DNA of 64,000 nt from Streptomyces virginiae (GCF_000720455.1 NZ_JOAK01000020.1:124001-188000); one strand, 5' to 3'. Numbered from the stretch's first letter, positions 55,438 to 64,000 are shown. Numbers and translations: made by a program. The notes: generated by a model not told the origin, from the letters alone.

Positions 55438-55744
55438 GTGTTTGAGGGTAGTCGAGGCGGGTGGGTGGTCGGTCGTGGCGGCCCGATCCGGCGGCGGGGA
55501 GGTCCTCGGCGGGATCCGGCCGGGGCGGCCCCGACTCCCGTGCCCGGCCGTACCGAGCGACCGTACCGACGGCGGGCACCTCACCGTCTTCGGCGAGTTG
55601 GCGGCGGACAGCGCAGTGCGGAGATCGACGGCGCTCCCACCGCGCGCCCCGGCACCGTCCCCGCGGTCGCCCCGAAGCCACCCGCAGCGGCGTAGATCCG
55701 CGACGGCGGAGCGCGGCCTCGACCGGTCCAGGGGTGTTCACGCC
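55438..55744. other. Gap upstream of the PPTase gene
   Basis: A 307-bp stretch holding the PPTase promoter and the end of the AraC gene. No gene or clear hairpin was seen. Confidence 0.35.
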
Positions 55745-56611
55745 TCAGCGGTCCCGCTCGACCGGGACCCACAGCTGCGAGTCCGTCTCCGCGCCGACCT
55801 CCACCGGCTGCGTCAGCAGGAGTTCCGGACCGGGCCGACTCGCGTACGGGTTCGAGGGGAACCACTGCGTGAACACGTCCCGCCACAGCTCCTGGAGGGC
55901 GCCCGGATACGGCCCGCGGTTGTCGAAGACCGCCCAGGTCCCGGCCGGCACGTCCAGGCGGTCGAGCCCCTCGGCCGCCGCCCCTGGGAGGGCCGCCACA
56001 CCGACCCAGTAGTCCACCTCGGCCCCCTCCTCCCGGCTGTCGGTCAGGTGCACCACCGCGGACAGGATTCCCTCCGGTTCGCAGCCGACCAGCGCCTTCA
56101 TCCGTACGATCGCCCGCTCGTCCAGGCTCTCCACGTGTGCCGAGGCGGCCTCGTTGAGCCCCTCGTGCACCAGCGGGACCGTGGCCTTCCTGCCGACGAC
56201 CCGGAACGACTCCTTCTCCACGATCCGGTACCGCATGCTCGTACTCCCCTCGACGACGACACGGAAGGACATGCGCGGCTGCGCCGTGAGCACCGCACCC
56301 GTACGCCGGGCCTCGCCCGGACCGATGCCGTGCACCGACCGGAACGCCCGGGCGAACGCCTCGCCCGAGCCGTACCCGTACCGCACCGCGACATCGAGCA
56401 GCGTCAGCTCCCCGGCCAGCACATCGGCCCCGGCGAGCGTCATCCGCCGACGCCGCACGTAGACCGGGAGCGGCATCCCGGCGAGCGCGGAGAACAGCCG
56501 CCGGAAGTGGTACTCCGACACGGCCGCGATCCGGGCCACCTCGGCCATGTCGATCTCCCGGTCGAGGCCGGCTTCCAAGTGGTCCAGCGCCTGATTCAGC
56601 CGCTCCAGCAC
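55745..56611 (-). CDS. AraC-type regulator with GyrI-like ligand domain
   Basis: A 288-residue regulator. Residues 1-105 are an AraC DNA-binding domain (MAEVARIAAVSEYHFRRLFSA and YGYGSGEAFARAFRSVHG). The C-terminal half is a GyrI/SOUL-type effector domain (YRIVEKESFRVVGRKATVP; WAVFDNRGPYPGALQELW), as in Rob or BmrR. It probably responds to a small lipophilic compound. The start GTG at 56611 has AAGGG nine bases upstream. It is divergent from the serine hydrolase gene, a likely target. Confidence 0.88.
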   Translation of the reverse strand: MLERLNQALDHLEAGLDREIDMAEVARIAAVSEYHFRRLFSALAGMPLPVYVRRRRMTLAGADVLAGELTLLDVAVRYGYGSGEAFARAFRSVHGIGPGEARRTGAVLTAQPRMSFRVVVEGSTSMRYRIVEKESFRVVGRKATVPLVHEGLNEAASAHVESLDERAIVRMKALVGCEPEGILSAVVHLTDSREEGAEVDYWVGVAALPGAAAEGLDRLDVPAGTWAVFDNRGPYPGALQELWRDVFTQWFPSNPYASRPGPELLLTQPVEVGAETDSQLWVPVERDR

Positions 56612-56736
56612 GCCTGTGCACCCTTCCTCGTGTCTCCACCGCGGGAACGTAGCGAAGAACCGATCGCGCCCGCCCGACAAAGCCGGTGCGGGAATTGTCG
56701 GGCAGGGAGCCCCCGCGTCGCATGAGGCTCACATCC

Positions 56737-57852
56737 ATGACTGACATCGAAGGACGGTGCGAGCCGCGGTTCGCCGCGGTGCGCGAGGCACTTGCAGAGG
56801 TGCTCGGCACCTACGACGTCGGCGCCTCGGCGGCCGTCTTCGTCGACGGCGAGCCGGTGGTCGACATCTGGGGCGGGCACGCCGACGGGGACCGCTCCGC
56901 CGGATGGGAGCGCGACACCCTCACCTGCGTGAACTCGACGAGCAAGAACATGATCGCCCTGTGCGCGCTGATCCTGGCCGACCGGGGCCGGCTCGACCCG
57001 GCCGCGCCGGTCGCCGCCTATTGGCCCGAGTTCGCCGCGGCCGGGAAGGAGAACGTGCTGGTACGCCACGTGCTGTCACACACCGCCGGTCTACCGGACC
57101 TGTCCGGGCCGACGGCGGTCGAGGAGCTCTACGACTGGGAGAGCGTGACGGCGGGGCTGGCCGCGCAGGCCCCCGAATGGGAGCCCGGAACGGCCGCCGG
57201 CTATCACGCGCTCACCTTCGGGTTCCTGGTGGGTGAGATCGTCCGCCGCATCACCGGCCGAAGCATCGGCGAGTTCTTCGCCGAGGAAGTGGCCGAGCCG
57301 CTGGGCGCGGACTTCCACATCGGGCTGTCCGCCGAGCACGACCGCCGCGTCGCACCGCTCATCCCGCCGCCGTCGCTGACCGACGCGTACACCGCCGGCG
57401 CACCACTCGGGCCCGACGGCGCGCGCCGCGAGTACACCGGCGCCACGGTCCGGGTCAGGGACGTCAACTCCGTGGCCTGGCGCCGTGCCCAGATCCCGGC
57501 GGTGAACGGCTTCGGCAACGCCCGGTCCGTCGCCCTCGTCCAGTCGGTCCTGGCGAACCACGGATCGGCCGGTGGTGTGCGGCTGCTGTCCGCCCGCGGT
57601 TGTGAGCCCGCGTGGCAGGAGGTGTTCCGCGGCGACGACCGCGTCCTGCGGACGCCGATGTCGTGGACCACGGGCTTCGGCAGGTTCGGCAACACCTTCG
57701 GATGGGGCGGATGGGGCGGCTCGCTGGTCGCGAGCGACCCCGACGCACGCATGACGGTGGCCTACGTCATGAACCAGATGCTCGACCGGGACCAGCAGGA
57801 GGACAACCGCGGCATGGAGATCATCATGGCTGCCTACAGCGGTCTGCGGTGA
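56737..57852 (+). CDS. Serine beta-lactamase-like hydrolase (EstB type)
   Basis: A 371-residue member of the class C beta-lactamase/esterase superfamily. The nucleophile motif SxxK is Ser67-Thr-Ser-Lys70 in CVNSTSKNM, a Tyr motif follows in AGYHALTFG, and a C-terminal GWGGWGGS takes the place of KTG. These proteins are usually esterases. The ATG at 56737 has GAGG ten bases upstream. It is divergent from the AraC/GyrI regulator gene. Confidence 0.85.
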   Translation: MTDIEGRCEPRFAAVREALAEVLGTYDVGASAAVFVDGEPVVDIWGGHADGDRSAGWERDTLTCVNSTSKNMIALCALILADRGRLDPAAPVAAYWPEFAAAGKENVLVRHVLSHTAGLPDLSGPTAVEELYDWESVTAGLAAQAPEWEPGTAAGYHALTFGFLVGEIVRRITGRSIGEFFAEEVAEPLGADFHIGLSAEHDRRVAPLIPPPSLTDAYTAGAPLGPDGARREYTGATVRVRDVNSVAWRRAQIPAVNGFGNARSVALVQSVLANHGSAGGVRLLSARGCEPAWQEVFRGDDRVLRTPMSWTTGFGRFGNTFGWGGWGGSLVASDPDARMTVAYVMNQMLDRDQQEDNRGMEIIMAAYSGLR

Positions 57853-57898
57853 CCGCCTCCGGCACGCGTCGAGACCGCCTCCGGCGAGGGGCGGCGCA

Positions 57899-58168
57899 TC
57901 ACTCGGAGGGCCCGCGGGACCGGCCGGCCCGGGCCCGCGCCTTGCGCCGCCTGGCAGTTCGGCGGCGTTCCTCCTCGCTCATGCCACCGCACACACCGAA
58001 CTCCTGGCCTCCTTCGAGGGCCCACTGAAGGCATGTCTCCCTGACCGGGCAGCGGTGGCACACGGCTTTGGCTTCCTCGATCTGAAGGAGTGCCGGGCCG
58101 CTGGAGCCCACGGGGAAGAAGAGATCGGGGTCCTCCCACCGGCAGGCTGCCTCGTGGCGCCAGTTCAT
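57899..58168 (-). CDS. Wbl (WhiB-like) iron-sulfur regulator
   Basis: An 89-residue Wbl protein. The four cluster ligands are Cys9, Cys37, Cys40 and Cys46 (C-x27-CxxC-x5-C). The turn that is normally GxWGG reads GVCGG, with Cys60 in place of Trp. The basic tail (RRRTARRRKARARAGRSR) is the DNA-contact part. The ATG has a perfect GGAGGA site. Wbl proteins bind the main sigma factor and control development, redox response or antibiotic resistance. Confidence 0.9.
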   Translation of the reverse strand: MNWRHEAACRWEDPDLFFPVGSSGPALLQIEEAKAVCHRCPVRETCLQWALEGGQEFGVCGGMSEEERRRTARRRKARARAGRSRGPSE

Positions 58169-58374
58169 CGTCGTTCCTCCATCCGGTTCGTCTTCGTCCG
58201 TATTCCCACCCACTCTCCTGGCCGGTCCCGATGGCTCTATTCAGTGCCGTGGCCACCGTTCACGGCTGCCTTGCGCGCCCGTACGGCAGGCCGGTCGGGC
58301 GAGCCACCGGGATTCGAAACCCGATACCGGGGCATCCACACAACTCAACCCGGCCGACCCGACAGGAGGCAGCA
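58169..58374. promoter_or_regulatory. Divergent control region of the wbl gene
   Basis: A 206-bp region between the wbl gene and a small gene. It must carry both promoters; boxes could not be assigned with confidence. Confidence 0.4.
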
Positions 58375-58683
58375 GTGACCACCTACGTCATCACCGTGCC
58401 CGGCACCTTCCTGAGCGACATCGACGACGAGACACGCTCCGAGCTGACCAGGAGGCTGGCTTCGCACCACACAGACCTGAGCGAGACGGAAGACGTGGAA
58501 CTGCTCACGGTCCACGAGGGCGGCACCTTTTCGGTCCGGCTCGAAGTCGAGGCCCCGGACCGGGCAACGGCCGAGGGCGACGCCGTCCGCCTGCTGGCCG
58601 CCACCCTTGAGGAACTGGGCTTCCCGGAGAAGGACGCCCCTCTGGGGCCGCCCGCGGTCACGGGGATCGACGGCGAGTCCTGA
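58375..58683 (+). CDS. Small unknown protein
   Basis: A 102-residue acidic protein with an alternating strand-helix pattern (TTYVITVPGTFLSDIDDETRSELTRRLA ... GTFSVRLEVEAPDRATAEGDAV), like small ferredoxin-fold or ACT-like domains. No catalytic residue is seen. GTG start with AGGAGG upstream. It lies 111 bp before the DoxX-like gene and may share its transcript. Confidence 0.65.
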   Translation: MTTYVITVPGTFLSDIDDETRSELTRRLASHHTDLSETEDVELLTVHEGGTFSVRLEVEAPDRATAEGDAVRLLAATLEELGFPEKDAPLGPPAVTGIDGES

Positions 58684-58794
58684 CACCCCGTCGGCTCCCT
58701 CGCGACGGCGGGCGAACACCACGATCGACCGGCCCCGGCCCGTACGGACCCACGAGGCCCGGATGGACCCCCGAGGTCCGGGCATCAGCGCGAC

Positions 58795-59286
58795 ATGGCT
58801 GTCCTACGAAAGCTCGCCCGCCCCCTGCTCGCCGCTCCGTTCGTGACCGGCGGCCTGCGCACCCTGCGCCGCCCCGACACCGCCCTGACGGAAGCAGCAC
58901 GGCCCGTCATACGGGCGGTGGGGGACCGTGTCCCGGCCCTCGCCGTGGATCCGCCGCAGCTGGTGCGCGCCACCGGCGCGATCCGGGCCACCGCGGGCCT
59001 GCTGTTCGCGACGGGGCGCGCCCCGCGCCTGGCCGCCCTCACCCTCGCTGCCACGCTGGTGCCGGCCTCCCTCACCACGCACGCCTTCTGGACGGAGGAG
59101 GACCCGGAGGAACGCGCCCGGCAGCGCGCTCACTTCCTGACGGACCTCTCCGCCCTGGGAGGGCTCCTGATCGCCGCCGCGGACACCCACGGCAAGCCCT
59201 CGCTCGCCTACCGCTCGCGGCACGCGCTCCGCCGGCGCCCGGAGGGTGCTGTCCGGGGCCGGGCCACTGCCGCACTTCGGCGCTGA
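58795..59286 (+). CDS. DoxX-family membrane protein
   Basis: A 163-residue protein with about four hydrophobic segments and the DoxX pattern (PLLAAPFVTGGLRTLRRP; ATGAIRATAGLLFATGRAPRLAAL; SLTTHAFW). Some DoxX proteins take part in redox or detergent-like stress; the exact role here is unknown. The ATG is preceded only weakly by a ribosome site. Confidence 0.8.
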   Translation: MAVLRKLARPLLAAPFVTGGLRTLRRPDTALTEAARPVIRAVGDRVPALAVDPPQLVRATGAIRATAGLLFATGRAPRLAALTLAATLVPASLTTHAFWTEEDPEERARQRAHFLTDLSALGGLLIAAADTHGKPSLAYRSRHALRRRPEGAVRGRATAALRR

Positions 59287-59300
59287 ACCGACCACGCTCC

Positions 59301-59330
59301 GACGCGGGCCCCGATCGACGCGGGCCCCGA
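59301..59330. repeat. 14-bp direct repeat between convergent genes
   Basis: GACGCGGGCCCCGA occurs twice, two bases apart, in the spacer after the DoxX gene. The second copy can form a stem with GTCGGGGC about 15 bases downstream, a possible terminator. Confidence 0.55.
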
Positions 59331-59355
59331 CCGGCTCGTGTCCCGTCGGGGCGCC

Positions 59356-60360
59356 TCAATCCCGGGACGGAGCTTGCGCGGGCACGGGGTGGATGACGCC
59401 GGTGAGGCGTTCCGAGAGGGCCCACAACCGGTGGGCGGTGTCCGCGTCCTCGATGGCGCGTTCCCGGCTGCGGAGTACGGGTTCGCCGCGGAGCTGGAAC
59501 GGCCCGTCGGGCACGACGTAGCTTCCTCCGGGCAGGTCGGGCACGGTCGCGGCGTACAGGGAGGTCTTCGCGCCCTCCGGCGTCGGGCGGAAGGCGCTGC
59601 GCAGGAGCAGGCGCATCAGGGCTCCGTACGCGCGGCCCCGGGTGCTGTTGGCTCCGCCGGTGAGTACGTTCGAGCGGGTGAGCCCGGGGGCCACGGCCAT
59701 GCTGCGCAGTCCCAGCCCGGCGGCGTCTGCCCTGCGCTGCAGTTCCGTCGCGAAGTACAGGTTGGCCCGCTTGGACTGGATGTAGGTGAACAGGGGCCGG
59801 TAGCCGCGCTCGGCGTCGAGGTTGCCCATGTCGAACCGGGCGAACCGCTGCCCCTCACTGCTGACCGTCACCACGCGCGGGTCGGGGGAGGCCAGGAGGT
59901 GCGGCATGAGGAGTCCGGTGAGTGCGAACGTCCCGAGGTGGTTGACGCCGAACTGGGACTCGAAGCCGTCGGCGGTCCGCGAGAACGGCACCATGGCGAT
60001 GCCGGCGTTGTTGACCAGGAGGTCGAGGCGGTCGTGATTCCAGCCTTCGGCGAACCGGCGGACGGACTTCAGGTCGGCGAGGTCGAGCAGGCGGAGTTCG
60101 GCGCGGGCACCGGGTACTTCGGCCCGCAGGCGCTCCAGCGCCTCCTGCCCGCGCTGCTGGCTGCGGCAGGCGAGGACGACGTGGGCGCCGCGGCGGGCGA
60201 GTTCGCGGGCGGTGACGTACCCGATTCCGCTGTTGGCGCCGGTGACCACGGCCAGACGGCCCGACTGGCCGGGGATGGAGTCGGGCGTCCACCGGTCGCT
60301 CGGCGAAGCGTGGGCGTGCGCCGGGACGGCGTGGGCGTGCGCCCGGGTGGCAGGGGTCAT
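59356..60360 (-). CDS. Short-chain dehydrogenase/reductase
   Basis: A 334-residue SDR enzyme with the cofactor loop TGANSGIGYVTA, the NNAG motif and the catalytic Tyr-x-x-x-Lys in FTYIQSKRAN. The sequence is of the retinol-dehydrogenase-like/WWOX-like group of large SDRs. The N-terminal 30 residues are a His/Ala-rich extension. The ATG follows GAGGTAGCC. The divergent TetR gene, with two operators between, probably controls it. Confidence 0.88.
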   Translation of the reverse strand: MTPATRAHAHAVPAHAHASPSDRWTPDSIPGQSGRLAVVTGANSGIGYVTARELARRGAHVVLACRSQQRGQEALERLRAEVPGARAELRLLDLADLKSVRRFAEGWNHDRLDLLVNNAGIAMVPFSRTADGFESQFGVNHLGTFALTGLLMPHLLASPDPRVVTVSSEGQRFARFDMGNLDAERGYRPLFTYIQSKRANLYFATELQRRADAAGLGLRSMAVAPGLTRSNVLTGGANSTRGRAYGALMRLLLRSAFRPTPEGAKTSLYAATVPDLPGGSYVVPDGPFQLRGEPVLRSRERAIEDADTAHRLWALSERLTGVIHPVPAQAPSRD

Positions 60361-60412
60361 GGCTACCTCGATCCATGGGTGCGGGGCCTGGACGCAGGCA
60401 GCGTCAAGCCGC

Positions 60413-60433
60413 ATTGCAACCAAGAGTTGCAAT
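60413..60433. promoter_or_regulatory. TetR operator 1
   Basis: A perfect inverted repeat ATTGCAAC-N5-GTTGCAAT in the SDR/tetR spacer. It has the same spacing and right arm as the second operator at 60463. It also overlaps a possible -35 box (TTGCAA) of the tetR promoter. Confidence 0.7.
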
Positions 60434-60462
60434 ATGCTGATGCTGTCGTATGCGCCGTCCAT

Positions 60463-60483
60463 AAAGCAACTGGGAGTTGCAAT
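60463..60483. promoter_or_regulatory. TetR operator 2, overlapping the tetR start codon
   Basis: GCAACT-GGG-AGTTGC followed by AAT aligns with operator 1 over 21 bp, sharing GCAAC and AGTTGCAAT. The site runs into the ATG at 60482, so a bound repressor would block translation start or early transcription. Confidence 0.65.
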
Positions 60484-61096
60484 GAAGCCTGCCGAGCCCA
60501 CCCCGCAGCGCGGCCCCACCGTCGGGCGCGGCAGCCGGATGCGCGCCGCCGTACTGGCGGCCACCATCACCGAACTCACGGAAACCGGGTACGCCGCCCT
60601 GACCGTCGACGCCGTCGCCCAGCGGGCCGGCGTACACAAGACGACGATCTACCGGAACTGGAAGACCTCCGACGGCCTCGTCGCGGACGCTCTGGCCCAC
60701 CACTTCGCCACCGACATCCCGATCCCCGACACCGGCGCGGTGAAGAACGACCTGCGCGCCCTCGCCCGCGCACTCGTCGCGACCATGACCACGAGCGCGG
60801 GCCGTGCCCTGCTGACCACGGCCCTCTCGGACACCGCGCGCACGCCCCGGCTCGCCGAGATCAAGCGCGCCCTCTTCGAGGACCGCTTTCGGCGCGCGGA
60901 GCCCGTCGTCTGCCGAGCCGTGGAACGCGGCGAACTGCCTACGGACACCGACCCGGGCGAACTCCTCAAAGCCCTTGTCGCGCCGATCTACTTCCGCCTC
61001 GTGTTCACCGGCGAACCGGTCGACGAGACCACCGCCGACCGGGCAGTGGACGTCGCTTTGGCCGCCGCCCACGCCCACGCACTGTCGGCACCATGA
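60482..61096 (+). CDS. TetR/AcrR-family regulator
   Basis: A 204-residue regulator. The helix-turn-helix is LTVDAVAQRAGVHKTTIYRNW (about residues 40-60) and the C-terminal domain follows the TetR_C pattern with ELLKALVAPIYFRLVFTGEPVD. It is divergent from the SDR gene. Two near-identical operators in the spacer, one overlapping its own start codon, point to autoregulation and control of the SDR gene. Confidence 0.9.
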   Translation: MKPAEPTPQRGPTVGRGSRMRAAVLAATITELTETGYAALTVDAVAQRAGVHKTTIYRNWKTSDGLVADALAHHFATDIPIPDTGAVKNDLRALARALVATMTTSAGRALLTTALSDTARTPRLAEIKRALFEDRFRRAEPVVCRAVERGELPTDTDPGELLKALVAPIYFRLVFTGEPVDETTADRAVDVALAAAHAHALSAP

Positions 61097-61105
61097 CCAG
61101 GAGCA

Positions 61106-61130
61106 GCCGGTCGGCCGGTCGGCCGGTCGG
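61106..61130. repeat. Three 8-bp tandem repeats between convergent genes
   Basis: GCCGGTCG occurs three times in a row just after the tetR stop, followed by two more partial copies. It could fold as a weak terminator. Confidence 0.55.
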
Positions 61131-61160
61131 CATGTCGGCCGGTCGGCTCGGTCCTCGCTC

Positions 61161-63239
61161 TCAGCGCCAGGCGGGGTGGCCTTCGGTGGAGTCTCCGGTG
61201 GTGAGCGCCTGCTCGCCGGTCCGGTCCGTGCGGACGGCCCAGATCACCGGCTTCTCGTAGGGGCCGCGGACGAACGCCACCCACTTGCCGTCGACGGACC
61301 AGGCGGGGTCCATCTCATGGGCGCTGGTGGCGACCAGTTCACGGTCGTCACTGCCGTCGGAGTCCACGAGGCGGATGTCGCCGTGGGTGCCGGTGCCGTA
61401 GGTGCCCGCCGTGTAGGCGAAGGTGGCGCCGTCGGGTGACCACACCGGGTCGAGGGCCGGGTGGGGCAGCCGGGTCACCTGCCGGGGGGCGGGAGTGGGG
61501 TTGGGCGCGGCGGGGTCGACCAGGTGGATCTGCCAGTTCTCGGGCGTGGTCTGCAGGCAGACCGCGATGCTCTTGCCGTCCGGCGACCACGCGGGATCCT
61601 CGACCTGGCCCGTGCCCGAGGTGAGCTGGCGGGCCGAGCCGTCGGCGACGCCGACCACGAACAGCTGCTGGACACCGTCTTTCATGCGGAGCACGGCGAG
61701 CCGGCTGCCGTCCGGCGACCAGGACACCCTGCCGCCGGCGATGGAGGTGATCCGGCGCGCGTTCGAACCGTCGGCGTTGGCGGTCCAGACGGCCGTGCCC
61801 TCGGGCGTGCTGCGGGTGAACGCGAACGCCCTGCGGTCGGGGGACCACTGGGGCAGGGTGGCGCAGGCGCCCGCGGCTCCTGTGATGAGCTGCACGGGCT
61901 TCTCCGCCGCGGCGTCCCGGCGGGCGATGACGCCGTGGCACGTCCCGGGCCAGCCCGGGGCGGTGTCCTGCCGGACCAGAAGGGGTTCGGTCGGGAACGA
62001 GGCGGGGGCGGGGGCGGATTCGCTGGGCGTGGTGTTGCCGCCCTTGGAGTTGTCCTTGGTGGAGTCGTGCCAGGGCTGCCACACGAACAGGCCGACGACC
62101 GCGAGGGACGTCGCGAGCGCTGCCGCCAGCACCATTGCGCGGCGACGCCGGGACCTCTCCACACCTGCCGGCGCCGCGGGCGCGGGCGCGGGTGCGGTCA
62201 CGGGTACGGGAACGGGTACGGGGCCGAACCCCGCCGACGGACCCGTCACCGTACGCTCCTGTTCGGGGCGGGGCTCCACGACACCGGGCGGGTCGGTGTC
62301 CGCTGCGGGAAGGGCCTGCGGGCTGCCGGACGGGCCGGCCGGCGGGCTGTCCGCAGCGGTGGGGGGCGCCGTCGGCTCGGGGGGCGGGAGCAGCCGCGTT
62401 GCCGCATCCGGCAGCCACGAGTCACCGTCCGGGTGGTGGACGGTGAGGGTGGCGAGGAAGGCAGTCGGGGTGGGCCTTGCCGCCGGGTCCTTGGACAGGC
62501 AGGCGCCGATGGCCTCGCGGAGTTCGGAGGGCACCGCGCTCAGGTCCGGTTCCTCGTACACCACCTTGTAGTGCCTGGCTGCGGACGGGCCGTCGCCGAA
62601 GGGGGCCCCGCCCGCCGCCTGGGTGAGCACCACTCCGAGAGCGAACATGTCGACCGCGGGGGTGACCGCACCGCCGCCGGTGAGCTGCTCCGGTGCCAGG
62701 AACCCCGGCGTGCCGACCTGCAGGCCGGTCTGCGTCAGGGCCGTTCCGTCCAGGGCGCGCGCGATGCCGAAGTCGATGACGCGCGGCCCGTCCTCCGCGA
62801 CGATGATGTTCGCGGGCTTCAGATCGCGGTGGATGACCCCCGCCCGGTGGATGGCCTCAAGTGCCTCGGCCAGGCCGGCCGCCAGGACGGTGAGCGTGTC
62901 GGCAGGCAGCGATCCGACGCGCGCGAGTACCGCTTGCAGGGTGGGTCCGGGGACGAAGGCCGTCACCAGCCAGGCCGGATCCCCGTCCGGGTCGGCGTCG
63001 ACCACCGGCGCGGTGTGGAAGCCGCCGACCCGCCGTGCCGCCGCGACCTCGTCGGCGAACCTGCGCCTGAACCCGGGCTCGGTGCTCAACTCGGGGCGTA
63101 CGACCTTGACGGCGACCGCCCGGCCGGACTGCGAGCGGCCCAGGTAGACCACCCCCATGCCACCCTGGCCGAGCCGTCCCACCAGCCGATAGCGGCCCTC
63201 GCCGAGCGAAGTCGGATCGCCCGATTCGAGCGGCTTCAT
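61161..63239 (-). CDS. Serine/threonine protein kinase with C-terminal beta-propeller
   Basis: A 692-residue transmembrane kinase. The kinase domain (about 15-275) has GQGGMGVVYLG, Lys45, HRDLKPAN with Asp139, and DFG with Asp156. A long Pro-rich linker and one membrane helix (about 370-390) lead to an extracytoplasmic propeller made of PD40/WD40-like repeats, each with a WSPDG motif (five seen). It probably senses an external ligand. The ATG at 63239 is preferred because related kinases start MKPLESGDP; GGGGGA precedes it. Confidence 0.9.
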   Translation of the reverse strand: MKPLESGDPTSLGEGRYRLVGRLGQGGMGVVYLGRSQSGRAVAVKVVRPELSTEPGFRRRFADEVAAARRVGGFHTAPVVDADPDGDPAWLVTAFVPGPTLQAVLARVGSLPADTLTVLAAGLAEALEAIHRAGVIHRDLKPANIIVAEDGPRVIDFGIARALDGTALTQTGLQVGTPGFLAPEQLTGGGAVTPAVDMFALGVVLTQAAGGAPFGDGPSAARHYKVVYEEPDLSAVPSELREAIGACLSKDPAARPTPTAFLATLTVHHPDGDSWLPDAATRLLPPPEPTAPPTAADSPPAGPSGSPQALPAADTDPPGVVEPRPEQERTVTGPSAGFGPVPVPVPVTAPAPAPAAPAGVERSRRRRAMVLAAALATSLAVVGLFVWQPWHDSTKDNSKGGNTTPSESAPAPASFPTEPLLVRQDTAPGWPGTCHGVIARRDAAAEKPVQLITGAAGACATLPQWSPDRRAFAFTRSTPEGTAVWTANADGSNARRITSIAGGRVSWSPDGSRLAVLRMKDGVQQLFVVGVADGSARQLTSGTGQVEDPAWSPDGKSIAVCLQTTPENWQIHLVDPAAPNPTPAPRQVTRLPHPALDPVWSPDGATFAYTAGTYGTGTHGDIRLVDSDGSDDRELVATSAHEMDPAWSVDGKWVAFVRGPYEKPVIWAVRTDRTGEQALTTGDSTEGHPAWR

Positions 63240-63387
63240 ATGTCCCCCGTTTCCCACCTTGCGCGATGAACAGCCTCTCCCTATCTGTCGCGCCGTCCAC
63301 CAGTCAAGCGAGTCCCACGCGAGGACCCGTACGGGGTGCCTGTACGAGGTTCGGCAGGCGTGCCGCCGGCGGCCCGCCGCGGCGGAA

Positions 63388-64000
63388 TCAGGAGGTGGCG
63401 GGTGCGATGGCCTCGGAGGACTCCGATGCCTCGGCGGGTGCCGCGACCTCCGCCTCGGCCTCGGTCTCGGGGCGGGGGATGCGGTGCAGCCCCCGGCGGT
63501 CGTAGAGGCGGGTGACGGCGAAGCCGAAGAGCAGCGCAGCGACCAGTGCGACGCCCATGGAGGCCCATGCCCGGGTGAGCCCCGCGTCGGCCTGGGCCCC
63601 GTAGTAGAGCAGGGAGCGGAGCCCCTCGGTGATCTGGCGCAGCGGTTCGAACTCGGCGAGGGCGCGGAAGAACCCGGGCAGCGCCTGGACGGGCACGGTG
63701 GCGCCGGAGGAGGGGACGGCCATCGCGACGAAGACGATGGTGGCCAGCAGCATGCCCGGGGTGCCGAAGGCGGCGAACAGGGCCAGGCTGCCGATGCCGA
63801 CGACCGCGATGGTGGCGACGGAGTAGAGCCACAGCAGGCCCAGGTGGGAGGCGTCCATGTCGAGGATGCCGACCGTGGCGACCTCCACCAGGGTGCCCAT
63901 GACCAGGGACAGGCCGAGCATGAGGGCCATGCCGATGGCCAGGGTGCGGACGCGGCTGGTGTGCTGGACGGGTTCGCGCTTGCGGAAGGGACCGAAGTCG
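63388..64000 (-). CDS. Membrane permease, N-terminus cut by the window end
   Basis: The last 204 or so codons of a gene read from beyond the right edge. There are at least five hydrophobic segments, with PVQALPGFFRALAEFEPLRQITEGLRSLLYYG before the last one, a pattern of YhgE/DUF3533-like or ABC-2-type permeases. The tail is acidic (ETEAEAEVAAPAEASESSE). Frame is open to position 64000. The complete protein should be two to four times this length. Confidence 0.65.
   Translation of the reverse strand, partial: DFGPFRKREPVQHTSRVRTLAIGMALMLGLSLVMGTLVEVATVGILDMDASHLGLLWLYSVATIAVVGIGSLALFAAFGTPGMLLATIVFVAMAVPSSGATVPVQALPGFFRALAEFEPLRQITEGLRSLLYYGAQADAGLTRAWASMGVALVAALLFGFAVTRLYDRRGLHRIPRPETEAEAEVAAPAEASESSEAIAPATS

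Overview
The window is chromosomal DNA from a Streptomyces-type actinomycete. GC is very high with strongly GC-biased third codon positions, GTG and TTG starts are frequent, and the gene families are typical of the genus: a Wbl protein, SpoIIE-type PP2C/STAS/HATPase signalling sets, an LADTG wall protein, an S33 tripeptidyl aminopeptidase-like enzyme and a BCCT transporter. A 51-residue peptide gene (14698-14853) and its neighbours match, from memory, the class IV lanthipeptide venezuelin locus of Streptomyces venezuelae, so a relative of that species is plausible. I saw no rRNA, tRNA, CRISPR array, transposase or prophage.

Layout. 1-5 kb: a partial pyroglutamyl-peptidase homologue, an MscS channel, a metallo-beta-lactamase-fold hydrolase and a small unknown gene. 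4.0-11.5 kb: a divergent cluster. The minus-strand genes (ATP-grasp, ATP-grasp, MFS exporter, FemAB/GNAT-like) are tightly packed, and a HemN-like radical SAM enzyme plus a DUF1152 protein run on the plus strand; it looks like an uncharacterised small-molecule pathway. 12-17 kb: LanL synthetase, LanA precursor, ABC ATPase and ABC permease, with strong hairpins around lanA. 17.4-20.8 kb: a secreted beta-helix protein, a PLD/cardiolipin-synthase-like enzyme and a membrane Mrr-like nuclease.

20.9-28 kb: a five-gene phosphatase/kinase/regulator/STAS/anti-sigma operon, preceded by a MarR-box-like palindrome over its promoter, then a MarR gene, an unusual PP2C and a second MarR gene. 28-32 kb: DUF1905, PAP2, YihY and a PAP2-DAG kinase fusion. 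32-39.6 kb: HEAT-repeat and unknown proteins, a secreted S33 peptidase, a sortase-type wall protein, a small exported protein, a SUKH-3-like protein and a probable SRPBCC remnant.

39.7-44.1 kb: a divergent partner-switching module. Anti-sigma and STAS genes run left; a PAS/GAF/PP2C phosphatase, a cobalamin-binding protein with the Wx9EH photoreceptor motif, and another STAS protein run right in an overlapping operon behind a SigB-like promoter. This is the best candidate for a new light/B12-controlled signalling system.

44-64 kb: a virginiamycin B lyase-like protein, a membrane protein, DUF2804, a subtilase with P-domain, a membrane protein, a BCCT transporter, SnoaL-like, a Sfp-type PPTase, an AraC/GyrI regulator, a serine hydrolase, a Wbl protein, two small proteins, an SDR/TetR divergent pair with two operators, a Ser/Thr kinase with beta-propeller, and a truncated membrane permease at the right edge.
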